From contig CAZJQP010000041.1 in the NCBI GenBank assembly GCA_964548225.1, forward strand, positions 1 to 41,139: 41,139 bases of DNA, in the 5' to 3' direction. The stretch comes from CALMEH01 sp964548225 (GTDB taxonomy: Bacteria; Acidobacteriota; Blastocatellia; Pyrinomonadales; Pyrinomonadaceae). Shown in pieces: positions 1 through 9,222 of the stretch (the stretch's first letter is position 1; every line of letters starts with the position of its first letter). The position numbers were made by a program, and so were the translations under genes. The notes below the pieces were generated by a model, which saw only the letters and a program-made list of their open reading frames with translations, searched no databases and had not been told where the DNA came from.

Positions 1-1167
1 GTCGTAATGTTCCCACAAAGCCCAAATGACCAGCGCGGTTTCGTCTTCCTGAATCGGCACGAGTTGCTTCTGCCCCCAAACGTCCCACGCCGCGTGCCAG
101 CCGGAAGCAACCGTGCCGTCAGGATTATATTTCTGCAAAAAATAACCTTCGCGGTGAACAATCTGTCCGCAAAATTTAAAGAATTTTCGTGTTAGGGAGG
201 CATAACCCGCCAAATCGAGCGCGTGGGCGACGAGTGCGCCGTCCCGCGTCCAAAGATAGCTGTAATGATCGGTCGCACGCTCGGCAACGTCCGAATCATT
301 TGCTGCCAAAATCGCGCCGTCGTTGTCAATCTGTGTCCGAATGATAAGCAAGGAACGCTTATAGAGTTCGATAATTTCGGGCGTGAGGTCAGCAAAATCC
401 GTCTCGTTTTTATTTACCCAAGCCCGCCAATAATTTTCCGTAAATTGCAGATAATTTTCCGGCGTTTGCTTTTTAATATGCGCGTTTAGCTCCGAAACTT
501 CCTGTAACGAGTGTCCCGCGCAAATCCAATAATAAAAATCGCGCTCGCCGTTTGCTTCAATCTCTAAATTTACCTGAACCGTCGAATCTACCGAGCCTTC
601 CGTAATCGCGCCGCCGTTAAGCTCGCCGTCTTCCGCGTCGCGCCAAGTGCCTTCTTGGTCACGAAAAGCCTTGCGTCCGGTCGCAAATCTGTCGAAATGC
701 GGCGCGGAATTTATCAGAAAATAACGGTTTTTTTTGTAATGGACAAGCGCGAGTGATTCCGGCTCATAAAATGCCGTGTCGCCGATCTTATTCTCCGAAA
801 TCCGAAAGTCGTGATGCAAAAAAACGCGCACCTCGCGCTCTTTTTCCATCAAATTCTTCACCCGAACGCGCCGCAAAAAAATATTCTCGTGGCTCGCCAC
901 CGTGTCATTTGAAACAATCTCCAATCCAAGCGTTTCATTGGTTAATTTAACGTCTGTAACCAGCGTTTCGGGGAGATATTTGAGCGAAATTGTCCAATCA
1001 TTTTCATAAATCCACGAAAACTCGCCGTCTGCCCAAACACCAAACCGAAACGGAAAACCTTCCGTATGATTCTCCTGCCCAACGTGCGGAAAATATACAT
1101 CACGAATCTGATATTTATCGTCAAATGTAACTAATAATGAGCCGTTGCCGACAGGAATATCACGCAT
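1..1167 (-). CDS. Glycoside hydrolase family 15 (glucoamylase-like), partial
   Basis: Open on the minus strand from ATG at 1167 to the window edge, 389 codons with no stop, so the C-terminus lies outside. The N-terminal 250 residues look like the beta-sandwich domain of bacterial GH15 proteins (begins MRDIPVGNGSLLVTFDDKY, then YFPHVGQENH at about residue 35). From about residue 270 the (alpha/alpha)6 catalytic domain begins, with the hallmark YLWTRDGA near residue 320 and GWHAAWDVWG near 365. Family members hydrolyse alpha-glucosidic bonds of starch, dextrin or trehalose; substrate cannot be told here. No signal peptide is visible, so a cytoplasmic enzyme is likely. The start overlaps the stop of the upstream methyltransferase gene by 8 nt (ATGCGTGA), which suggests translational coupling. 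The catalytic glutamates lie partly beyond the edge. Confidence 0.85.
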   Translation of the reverse strand, partial: MRDIPVGNGSLLVTFDDKYQIRDVYFPHVGQENHTEGFPFRFGVWADGEFSWIYENDWTISLKYLPETLVTDVKLTNETLGLEIVSNDTVASHENIFLRRVRVKNLMEKEREVRVFLHHDFRISENKIGDTAFYEPESLALVHYKKNRYFLINSAPHFDRFATGRKAFRDQEGTWRDAEDGELNGGAITEGSVDSTVQVNLEIEANGERDFYYWICAGHSLQEVSELNAHIKKQTPENYLQFTENYWRAWVNKNETDFADLTPEIIELYKRSLLIIRTQIDNDGAILAANDSDVAERATDHYSYLWTRDGALVAHALDLAGYASLTRKFFKFCGQIVHREGYFLQKYNPDGTVASGWHAAWDVWGQKQLVPIQEDETALVIWALWEHYD

Positions 1168-2296
1168 AATTTGTTTGATTGGCTTTTAGAAATTGATATT
1201 TGGCATTGGCAGAAAACAAATCTTGCTCCATTTCGTTCAATCTTTTTTCGGAAATCCGAATCGCTTCATCCGATTGGTCAATGCCAATCCAACGTCTGCC
1301 AAGCTGATTGGCAGCTTGCAGAGTCGTCCCCGAACCGCAGAAACAATCTAAAACCAAATCGTTTTCGTTTGACGAAGCAAGAATGATTGATTTAATCATT
1401 TCGAGATTTTTTTCAGTCGGATAAGTCGGATATTGCGCGTCTTTATATTCCCAAATATCTTGTTTTTTCTTGCCGGTGCGCTCGTCAATGTAGATTTTTT
1501 TGCGCGGAACTCCGTTTGCCGACCACTCGATTAAATCTTCTTTTTCAAGTTGTTCCAAAACTTTCGGTTCGCTTCGCCAATGTCTGCCTTTGGGCGGTTT
1601 TATGCCGCGCCATTCTTGATTTGTTGCACCGTTGACCGTTTCGCCGGGCGCGTGAAGCGGAATTGTCGTATATTTTCGACCGTCTTTATCCGTTTTTTTG
1701 AAAAGCCGCTCGACATCTTCTTGCGTGTAATCGTCTTTCGGTTCATTCCAAGTGTATTTATCGGATTTCGTATAAAACAAAATCAAATCTTTAATGTTGC
1801 CGTAAGCCTTGCGCGAGAAATTTTTCGGATTGCATTTGATTCGCGTAATATCGTTGCGAAAATTTTGAACGCCGAAAACCTCGTCCATTATAATTTTGAC
1901 GTAATGCCCGATTTTATAATCAATATGCAGATAAATCGAAGCCGTTTCCGCCATTAGTTCGCGCAGATAAATTAATCTGATGCGAAGAAATTCTAAAAAA
2001 TCCGCGCCGATTAAACTATCGCTATAAGCCAAAGTGTCGCTCAAACTATTGCTTATCGTGCTTGTTCTTTCATTTCCAATAGTAAAGTTTTTTTGTGTCG
2101 CAAAAGGTGGATCAATATAAACCAAATCTATTTTCGATTTCAGATTATATTTATCAAGCAGAGTTTTCAGAACATATAAATTATCGCCTTGAATCAATTT
2201 ATTGTCAGCATCGTTCCATTCGCCCGACAATTCGACCGATAAATTTCGTGCAAGAATTTCCGCTTCACTATTTTTGTTGTCGTAAGTTAAATTCAT
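1160..2296 (-). CDS. Type II DNA methyltransferase (N6-adenine/N4-cytosine, beta-like order)
   Basis: A 378-residue amino-methyltransferase. Catalytic motif IV is DPPF in VYIDPPFATQ at about residue 62, and the SAM-binding motif I, DCFCGSGTT, follows about 250 residues later, so the motif order is IV before I as in the beta class. Between them is a target-recognition region rich in Lys and Glu. It should methylate the sequence cut by the endonuclease encoded just upstream, protecting host DNA; the recognition site cannot be read from sequence alone. ATG at 2296 lies 2 nt after the endonuclease stop; an in-frame TTG at 2302 would instead give a TTGA overlap. No strong Shine-Dalgarno is visible for either start, which fits translational coupling. 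Confidence 0.9.
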   Translation of the reverse strand: MNLTYDNKNSEAEILARNLSVELSGEWNDADNKLIQGDNLYVLKTLLDKYNLKSKIDLVYIDPPFATQKNFTIGNERTSTISNSLSDTLAYSDSLIGADFLEFLRIRLIYLRELMAETASIYLHIDYKIGHYVKIIMDEVFGVQNFRNDITRIKCNPKNFSRKAYGNIKDLILFYTKSDKYTWNEPKDDYTQEDVERLFKKTDKDGRKYTTIPLHAPGETVNGATNQEWRGIKPPKGRHWRSEPKVLEQLEKEDLIEWSANGVPRKKIYIDERTGKKKQDIWEYKDAQYPTYPTEKNLEMIKSIILASSNENDLVLDCFCGSGTTLQAANQLGRRWIGIDQSDEAIRISEKRLNEMEQDLFSANAKYQFLKANQTNYA

Positions 2297-2298
2297 TC

Positions 2299-3078
2299 TC
2301 AAATCTGATATAAAAATTCGCGCACAACCAACGCGCTCATAACATTATAATCTTGCAGTTCGGTCGTGATTTTTCGATACATCGCATTGTTTCCCTTAAT
2401 ATACGGAATGCCGTCCAAAATTGCGATAGTTACGGCATCAACTTCAGTTTTTACCGTGCTGACCGCATCATTAAACTGCGCGTTTTGATGTCCGCCGAAA
2501 TCTGTCAAAAACTTGGCTTCGCCGATGACATATTTTTTGTTAAATCTCCCGACAAAATCAAGTCCTTTGAAATGCGTATAGTTTAAATGCTCAACGGCAA
2601 ACTTCATCAACAAATTATCTCCGGCATCTAAAATTGCATTCTTATCAGTTGAAATGAATTCATCGTAGGCTACAGGTGTAATTCCCAAACTTCCTTTGTT
2701 CAGCCAACGTCTAAAGAGTGGTCCAATTTGCCGATTTGTTTCTTTTGGTTCGGAACATTTTTCAAAAATTCTATCCAAACCCATTTCATAAAGTCTTCCG
2801 CAAAGTCTATCAATAGTGTTCGGATTTCTTTCAATCGCAGATTTGTCGCGTTTGAAATATGCAATGTAAGAATCTTTAATCGGGAACAAATCAAATTTCA
2901 ATAACGCCTTAAATAATTCGACATTGTTTTTAGCATTATAAGATTTCTCAACTTCTGACCATAAAGTTTCGCTGATATTTCTAATTCCTTCTGGAATTGT
3001 CGGATAAACCGAAAATAATTCGTCCAAATAATTCCTTTGATTTGCAAAATCAATGCTTAATTGTGTCCAATAATTCAT
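2299..3078 (-). CDS. Type II restriction endonuclease (PD-(D/E)XK type)
   Basis: A 259-residue protein next to a DNA methyltransferase. The segment with D174, then E187-A-K189 in KYVIGEAKF, fits the D-x(n)-ExK metal-binding active site of PD-(D/E)XK nucleases. It is followed by LTDFGGHQNAQFNDA, a block I associate with a small group of type II enzymes; resemblance to the Tsp45I-like group is a memory-based suggestion only. The protein is expected to cleave unmethylated DNA at a short specific site. It starts 2 nt after the TlpA-like gene stops and ends just before the methyltransferase starts. Making endonuclease upstream of methyltransferase on one message is permitted in many systems but demands tight control; no separate controller gene is seen. 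Confidence 0.82.
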   Translation of the reverse strand: MNYWTQLSIDFANQRNYLDELFSVYPTIPEGIRNISETLWSEVEKSYNAKNNVELFKALLKFDLFPIKDSYIAYFKRDKSAIERNPNTIDRLCGRLYEMGLDRIFEKCSEPKETNRQIGPLFRRWLNKGSLGITPVAYDEFISTDKNAILDAGDNLLMKFAVEHLNYTHFKGLDFVGRFNKKYVIGEAKFLTDFGGHQNAQFNDAVSTVKTEVDAVTIAILDGIPYIKGNNAMYRKITTELQDYNVMSALVVREFLYQI

Positions 3079-3080
3079 TA

Positions 3081-3653
3081 TTATTTTTTTATTGTCTGCT
3101 CAACCGTCGCGTCCAATTCTTTTTTGATTTCTTCGTTAAAGCCGATGATTTTCTTAACCATTTTCCCTTGGCGGTCGAAGATTGCGGTTTGCGGAATGGT
3201 GTCAACATTGCCGAAAATGAAGCGTGTGAGTTCGTTTTCGGGTGTGGCGAGAACGTAATCAATCTTTAGTTTTTCGACAAATTGCGGAACTCGCGGGCGA
3301 TCTTCGTCGCCGCCGACGTGCAAGCCGATGACTTCTAAATTATCTTTGCCGTATTTTGCTTGCAATTCTTTCAAGTGCGGAATTTCTTCCAAACACGGCG
3401 GGCAATATGTCGCCCAAAAATCTAAAATTACGACTTTTCCTTGCAAATCTTTGAGTTTTTGAATTCCGCCGTCGGCATTCGTTTTGCCGTCAAACTTTGT
3501 CCAATTCATTTCCTCAATCGGTTTAGTCGGCGGCATTTGTTTATCACTCATTGATACAGGTTTGTTTGAAACCGATATTGGCGCGGCGGCAGGACGGCAA
3601 GCCGCCGTCAGTAAAAAGCAAAAAGTAAAAATTAAAAAAGCGAAATATTTCAT
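3081..3653 (-). CDS. TlpA/ResA-like thioredoxin-fold lipoprotein
   Basis: A 190-residue exported thiol-disulfide oxidoreductase. The N-terminus is a lipoprotein signal with lipobox LTAAC (Cys19), followed by a low-complexity linker to about residue 48. The thioredoxin-like domain has the redox motif WATYCPPC with Cys84 and Cys87, and a downstream cis-Pro region (DTIPQTAIFD) typical of TlpA/ResA/AhpC-TSA-like proteins. Its likely role is reducing disulfides in periplasmic proteins such as cytochrome c apoproteins, but the partner is unknown. It is the first gene of the minus-strand block, 2 nt ahead of the restriction endonuclease, so the redox gene and the restriction-modification genes are probably cotranscribed, an odd pairing. 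Confidence 0.88.
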   Translation of the reverse strand: MKYFAFLIFTFCFLLTAACRPAAAPISVSNKPVSMSDKQMPPTKPIEEMNWTKFDGKTNADGGIQKLKDLQGKVVILDFWATYCPPCLEEIPHLKELQAKYGKDNLEVIGLHVGGDEDRPRVPQFVEKLKIDYVLATPENELTRFIFGNVDTIPQTAIFDRQGKMVKKIIGFNEEIKKELDATVEQTIKK

Positions 3654-3823
3654 CAGGTTTTAATGTTAAATCGTAAATTGTTAATTGTAAATGAATGAAT
3701 TGCGCCATAAATTCTCAATTTTCAAATATGAATTATCAATTATTTTGTAAGTTTAAAAGGTAGAACCCTACGATTTATTTGATAATTGACATTTGATAAT
3801 TGATAATTGCCCTTGATTTTAAT

Positions 3824-4396
3824 GTGAGTTTTTATCCTGAACAAATAAATGAAAGATTTTCCGTGCCGAAATTCGCGGGAGAATCTGAAAACACAAACGC
3901 CGTCGGCACGGGCGCATCGTTTGTTTGCGGCTCGTTTGTGCGTTTTTATTTGGAAATTGAAGGAAAAATAATAAAAGCCGCAAAATTTAAATCGAACGGT
4001 TGCGGTTTTGCGATTGCGGCGGCAGACGTTTTGGCGGAAAAAATCGTCGGGAAAAATCTTACCGAACTTCACGGATTGAATGATTTGAAAATCGAAACGG
4101 AACTCGGAAAATTTCCCGCGAATCGCAAACATTGTTTGGAGATTTGCGTTGATGCTTTATCTCAAGCCTTTGCCGATTTTCGCGCATCGCAGATTGAAGA
4201 GTTCGCTGGTGAAAAAGCTCTGATTTGCACTTGTTTCGGCGTTTCTGAAGAAACTATTGAAAAAATAATTATCGAAAACGAAATCGAATCGGTCGAAGAA
4301 ATCGGCGAAATTTGCAACGCGGGAACGGGTTGCGGTTCGTGTCAGTTTTTGATTCAGGAGTTGATTGACGTGCAAAACGATATTTTCAAACTTTGA
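3824..4396 (+). CDS. NifU-like Fe-S scaffold with BFD-type [2Fe-2S] domain
   Basis: With GTG at 3824 the product is 190 residues. Residues 1-120 resemble the IscU/NifU scaffold, with the three expected cysteines at Cys35 (FVCGS), Cys60 (NGCGF) and Cys104 (KHCLE). The usual Asp after the first CG is Ser here. Residues 130-180 form a BFD-like [2Fe-2S] domain with Cys135, Cys137, Cys170 and Cys173 (ICTCFG...TGCGSC). The C-terminal NifU thioredoxin-like domain of full NifU is absent. The protein probably assembles or carries Fe-S clusters. No sulfurase (NifS/IscS) is adjacent. An upstream in-frame TTG at 3800 would add eight residues in an AT-rich repeat, and I see no clear ribosome site for either start. 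Confidence 0.85.
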   Translation: MSFYPEQINERFSVPKFAGESENTNAVGTGASFVCGSFVRFYLEIEGKIIKAAKFKSNGCGFAIAAADVLAEKIVGKNLTELHGLNDLKIETELGKFPANRKHCLEICVDALSQAFADFRASQIEEFAGEKALICTCFGVSEETIEKIIIENEIESVEEIGEICNAGTGCGSCQFLIQELIDVQNDIFKL

Positions 4397-4401
4397 TTTT
4401 A

Positions 4402-4410
4402 TGCTATAAT
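4402..4410 (+). promoter_or_regulatory. Extended -10 promoter upstream of the CorC-like gene
   Basis: TGCTATAAT is a perfect extended -10 element (TG-N-TATAAT). A weak -35 (TTTTCA) lies about 16 nt upstream. It sits immediately after the NifU-like stop codon and about 75 nt before the start of the CorC/HlyC-family gene, which it most likely serves. Confidence 0.6.
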
Positions 4411-4486
4411 CTGAACATATCAGCCGTTTTATGTGGCTAACTTTTATTTTTGGAGAAATTTTCAGCGATTATAAAATCGCAAATCA

Positions 4487-5878
4487 ATGGACGATCCTGC
4501 TAGTTTATCTTTACTTTTCTTTTTCGCGGAAACCGCAACTGCGCCGGAATTTCCCGGTTTAACCTCAATCATAATCAACTTTCTAATGGTTATTTTTCTT
4601 GTTCTCGGCAATGGTTTTTTTGTTGCCAGCGAGTTTGCGTTGGTTGCCGTCCGCAAATCGCGCATCGAAGCACTGGTTGCGGAAGGTAATAAATCTGCCG
4701 AAAGGCTTCTCGGACTTTTAAATAATCTCAATGCCTATATTTCAGCAACACAACTCGGGATTACGCTGTTTTCGCTCGGTTTGGGTTATGTTGCCGAACC
4801 TGCGGTCGTGCGGGTTATCGAACCGCTTTTGGTGTCTTTGGGAAATGCGACGGGCGCGGAGTTTCTGAGTTCGCCGACGCTCGCACACACGATTTCATTT
4901 ATCATCGCGTTTTCGTTTATTACATTTTTGCACATTGTTTTCGGCGAACTTGCACCGAAAACCGCCGCGCTCGAACTTTCGGAAAGAGTTTCGATGTTGG
5001 TTGCACTGCCTTTGCAAATTTTCTACAAGATTTTTTATCCGTTTATTCGCGTTTTAGATTGGACGGGAACAAAAACCGTGCGACTTTTCGGGCTTCATCC
5101 GTCGGGCGAACACGGTTCGAGCTACACGGAAGACGAAATTCGCCAACTCATCAAAGTTTCCGAGGAAAGCGGACATTTGAACGAAGAAGAACGGCGGTTA
5201 ATCAATCGCGTTTTCGAGTTTTCGGAAACAACCGTCAAAGAAGCAATGATTCCGCGCACCGAAATTGCGGCGATTTCCGCTGATTTGACGCTTCAAGGAA
5301 TTGTCGCGGCTTTTCAAAAAAACGGTTATTCGCGTCTGCCGGTTTATCGTGAATCAATGGACGACATCGCCGGATTTATTCACAGCAAAGATTTGATGCC
5401 TTTCCTCTTAAAGCCGAAAAGTTTTCGCCTCGAAGATGTTTTGCAAAAGCCGATGTATGTCGTTGATACGGCACGGCTTGAAGACGTTTTACGGCAGATG
5501 CAACGCGAGAAATTTCACTTCGGATTCGTGGTTGACGAACACGGCGGCGTTGAAGGAATTATCACGCTCGAAGACCTTCTGGAAGAAATCGTCGGCGACA
5601 TTTCCGACGAACACGACGAAGAAGTCAACGAACAAATCAAAGATTTGAAAGACGGAAGCTATATTTTAGACGGCGGTTTAGCGGTGCGCGATTTGAATAA
5701 GCGTTGCGAAATGAACATTCCCGTTTCCGAAAGCTACACGACCATCGCCGGATTTTTAATGTCCGAAGCCGGACAAATCTTATCTGAAGGCGAAATCGTG
5801 CCGTTCAACGGACATATTTTTAAGATTGAGAAGGTTGATAAACGCCGGATTTTGAAAGTTCGGATGGAAAAGTCGTAA
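4487..5878 (+). CDS. CorC/HlyC-family membrane protein (DUF21-CBS-CorC_HlyC)
   Basis: A 463-residue integral membrane protein. Residues about 20-210 form the DUF21/CNNM membrane domain with several hydrophobic helices (VIFLVLGNGFFVASEFALV, FIIAFSFITFLHIVFGELAP). A CBS-domain pair follows at about 230-345 (start MIPRTEIAAIS; VVDEHGGVEGIITLEDLLEE). The C-terminal CorC_HlyC domain spans about 370-455 (DGSYILDGGLAVRDLNKR). The family includes Mg2+/Co2+ efflux proteins and older 'hemolysin' annotations; metal transport is the best-supported role. The length is typical. A small lipoprotein gene follows 10 nt downstream, suggesting a two-gene transcript. Confidence 0.93.
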   Translation: MDDPASLSLLFFFAETATAPEFPGLTSIIINFLMVIFLVLGNGFFVASEFALVAVRKSRIEALVAEGNKSAERLLGLLNNLNAYISATQLGITLFSLGLGYVAEPAVVRVIEPLLVSLGNATGAEFLSSPTLAHTISFIIAFSFITFLHIVFGELAPKTAALELSERVSMLVALPLQIFYKIFYPFIRVLDWTGTKTVRLFGLHPSGEHGSSYTEDEIRQLIKVSEESGHLNEEERRLINRVFEFSETTVKEAMIPRTEIAAISADLTLQGIVAAFQKNGYSRLPVYRESMDDIAGFIHSKDLMPFLLKPKSFRLEDVLQKPMYVVDTARLEDVLRQMQREKFHFGFVVDEHGGVEGIITLEDLLEEIVGDISDEHDEEVNEQIKDLKDGSYILDGGLAVRDLNKRCEMNIPVSESYTTIAGFLMSEAGQILSEGEIVPFNGHIFKIEKVDKRRILKVRMEKS

Positions 5879-5888
5879 AAGTAGAAAA

Positions 5889-6350
5889 ATGAAGAAAAAC
5901 TCTTATTTTCGGCAAACGCTTGTATTAATCTCAATAGTAGTTTTTTCAAGTGCTTGCGCTTCTGAAAAGATAGTTTCGGTAAATAATGCGACTGCAAAAA
6001 ATTTTGACAATAAAGTTTTGAGTTTATGCGAACTCGGAGATAATCCGACAGAATTTGATGGGAAAATTGTTCGTATAAAGACAAGAATGCTTTTTGGAAT
6101 CGAGAATACTGTTATTTCAAATGAAAATTGTATTTATAATGCAGTTTCTACTTTCAAAAACGAAGATGCATTTGCTCCAATTAAGAAAGTTCGAGAAGAA
6201 CGCCTTAAAAAAAACGAATCATTTTTTCAGGCTGACGTAGAAGTAGAAGGGAAATTCATAAACAAGCCTTTTACTGAATGTTGCAATAGGACACCTTTTC
6301 AATTTGAAATTACAAAAACACTTGAAGTTCAACCTGTAAAATCAAAATAA
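5889..6350 (+). CDS. Small hypothetical lipoprotein, OB-fold-like
   Basis: A 153-residue lipoprotein with signal peptide and lipobox SSAC (Cys23). The mature part has the pattern LCELGDNPTEFDGKIVRIKT, which resembles short exported proteins with an OB-like beta-barrel, and it contains four further cysteines (NENC, ECC region). I do not recognise a specific function. It starts 10 nt after the CorC-like gene and is probably cotranscribed with it. AT-rich codon use is slightly stronger than in its neighbours. Confidence 0.75.
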   Translation: MKKNSYFRQTLVLISIVVFSSACASEKIVSVNNATAKNFDNKVLSLCELGDNPTEFDGKIVRIKTRMLFGIENTVISNENCIYNAVSTFKNEDAFAPIKKVREERLKKNESFFQADVEVEGKFINKPFTECCNRTPFQFEITKTLEVQPVKSK

Positions 6351-6354
6351 AATT

Positions 6355-6383
6355 TTGACAATATCATTTTTTCAATAGATAAA
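6355..6383 (+). promoter_or_regulatory. Sigma70-type promoter for enolase
   Basis: TTGACA at 6355-6360 is a consensus -35. A -10-like GATAAA lies at 6378-6383 after a 17-nt spacer. The predicted transcription start is near 6390, about 50 nt ahead of the enolase ATG. Confidence 0.55.
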
Positions 6384-6440
6384 ATTTGATGTTAATCTAG
6401 GAAAGAAATTTATTAAATATTTGGGATTAATTTAAAAAAA

Positions 6441-7730
<1,290 letters not shown>

Positions 7731-7737
7731 AAAGATT

Positions 7738-7812
7738 AACCACAAAATAACACGAAAAGGCACGAAAAAGTTTATGATTTATTTTCGTGTCTTTTTGTTT
7801 TATTTCGTGGTT
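7738..7812. repeat. Dispersed AACCAC...GTGGTT hairpin, copy 1
   Basis: An imperfect inverted repeat. The left arm starts AACCACAAAATAACACGAAA and the right arm ends TTTATTTCGTGGTT, with runs pairing across most of 30 nt. It fills the gap between enolase and the FlaR-like gene and may terminate enolase transcription. Related copies are at 19172-19233 and 32691-32761, with a half-copy at 11012-11043. Confidence 0.75.
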
Positions 7813-7820
7813 GAAAGAGT

Positions 7821-8324
7821 ATGAAAAAAGTTGTCATCATCGGTTCGGGCGGCGCGGGAAAATCAACTTTTGCGAGGCTTTTGGGCGAAAAGACCGGAAT
7901 TGAGGTTTTTCATCTCGACAAACTTTATTGGAAACCGAATTGGACGAAAACGCCGAAAGATGAATGGGCGAAAATCGTTGAAAATCTGATTCAAAAAGAC
8001 GAATGGATAATGGACGGAAATTTCGGCGGCACAATGCAGATTCGTCCGGCGGCTTGCGATACGGCAATTTTTCTCGATTTGCCGCGTTATGTTTGTTTTT
8101 ATCGCGTTTTTAAGCGTTGGAAAATGTATTGGAAAACGAATCGTCCCGATATGACGGAAGGTTGTAACGAAAAGATTGATTTAGAGTTTTTGCAATGGAT
8201 TTGGAGTTTTCCGAAAACCAAAAAACCGAAAATCGAAGAAACCTTAAAGAGTTTTGAAAGCGAAAAAACGATAATTCGTCTGCGAACGAGCCGCGAGGTT
8301 GAAGAATTTTTACTAAAGTTTTGA
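7821..8324 (+). CDS. FlaR-like P-loop kinase (adenylate kinase-like)
   Basis: A 167-residue P-loop NTPase of the 'DNA topology modulation protein FlaR' type, which resembles small nucleotide kinases. The Walker A motif GSGGAGKST is at residues 8-16, followed by LDKLYWKPNW at about 38 and a lid-like RWKMYWKTNRPDM region near 105. The Walker B-like strand is AIFLDLPRYV near 83. The true substrate is unknown; the historical link to DNA topology is weakly supported. Its stop codon lies inside the left terminal inverted repeat of the foldback element that starts at 8315. Confidence 0.85.
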   Translation: MKKVVIIGSGGAGKSTFARLLGEKTGIEVFHLDKLYWKPNWTKTPKDEWAKIVENLIQKDEWIMDGNFGGTMQIRPAACDTAIFLDLPRYVCFYRVFKRWKMYWKTNRPDMTEGCNEKIDLEFLQWIWSFPKTKKPKIEETLKSFESEKTIIRLRTSREVEEFLLKF

Positions 8325-8581
8325 GTCCCGCCTTATGGTGTTTGAAAAATAAAAGCCGTAAAACGCGGCTCTGCCGCCCGATGTGCGGAAGGGCTTTGCC
8401 CTTCCGAAAAGTTCCCTGAAGATTAGCGGGCTATGCCCGCCGCGTTCGGGGCATAGCCCCAATTTCCCGACTTGTCTGCCGGAAGGTCAGAGACCTTCCG
8501 CGCATCAGCGGGCAAAGCCCGAAATTCCTTTTTTTTACGGCATTCATTTTGAACAGACCATCAGGCGGGACTCAAAACTTT
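8315..8581. repeat. Foldback (MITE-like) element A with 25-bp terminal inverted repeats
   Basis: The 25-nt end at 8315-8339 and its reverse complement at 8557-8581 match at 24 of 25 positions; both contain GAGTCCCGCCT. The pairing continues inward imperfectly to a shared GCCGTAAAA block. The interior is a chain of small palindromes such as CGGCTCTGCCG, GGGCTTTGCCC, GGGCTATGCCC and GGAAGGTCAGAGACCTTCC. There is no transposase. It fills the gap between two convergent genes and includes the stop codon of the FlaR-like gene. Part of it (8366-8406) matches 35 of 41 bases in element B at 27255-27295. Confidence 0.85.
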
Positions 8582-8586
8582 TGATT

Positions 8587-9159
8587 TTATTTTGCCGATT
8601 GTTTGACGTTTTTGATGTCGGGGCTTTCGTTGGAAATTTTCCACGCGCCGCCTTCTTTGACGAAGGCAAACGGTGTCCAATTCGGATACGCGCCGCCTTT
8701 AACTTCCGCCACGCCTTTGTCGCCTTCGATTTGTTCGTTGCGGACTTCCATCGGTTTGTCGGGAATCGTGTCGGTTTCGGCGAGAAAAGCCGCAATCGAA
8801 GTTTTATTTTCTTCCTTCATATCAGCTTCGATTGCTTTAATGAATTCAGCCGCCATAATTTTTTTCACGCCTGCGTCGTCTTTTTTCTTCAATGCGTCGT
8901 AATATGCCTGAACAATCGGTGCAAACGTCGGCGCGTTGTTGGTTGTTGCGGCAACGGGTTTCGGTGTCGGCGCGGTAATTGCTGTCCCGTTTCCGTTTGT
9001 CGTATTTCCGTTTGTCGGCACAGGTTGATTGTTGGCACCATTTACGGGTTTATTATTCGTGGTTGCATTATTCGTTCCCGGCGTTTCGGGATTGGAACAC
9101 GCAGATATAAAAACTGCTGAAATCGAGATTATGATAAAAAATGCTAACTTAAGTTTCAT
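8587..9159 (-). CDS. Lipoprotein with low-complexity linker and NTF2-like domain
   Basis: A 190-residue lipoprotein: signal peptide with lipobox ISAC (Cys21), an Asn/Thr/Pro/Gly-rich linker over residues 25-75, then a globular domain (FAPIVQAYYDALKKKDDAGV ... GAWKISNES) that looks like an NTF2/DUF4878-type fold. Such proteins are envelope-anchored and of unknown function. A good ribosome site (AGGAGA) lies about 7 nt upstream of the ATG. The stop is 6 nt beyond foldback element A, so transcription from both sides converges on that element. Confidence 0.78.
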   Translation of the reverse strand: MKLKLAFFIIISISAVFISACSNPETPGTNNATTNNKPVNGANNQPVPTNGNTTNGNGTAITAPTPKPVAATTNNAPTFAPIVQAYYDALKKKDDAGVKKIMAAEFIKAIEADMKEENKTSIAAFLAETDTIPDKPMEVRNEQIEGDKGVAEVKGGAYPNWTPFAFVKEGGAWKISNESPDIKNVKQSAK

Positions 9160-9222
9160 TAAATTCTCCTAAAAAGTTATAAAATATACTCAAAGGAAAG
9201 AATTATAAAGCATCAGACGCAA

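Noticed and set aside
8383..9120. 245-codon plus-strand open frame
   Set aside because: It runs through foldback element A and then antisense to the lipoprotein gene at 8587-9159; the peptide is Arg/Phe/Cys-rich noise.
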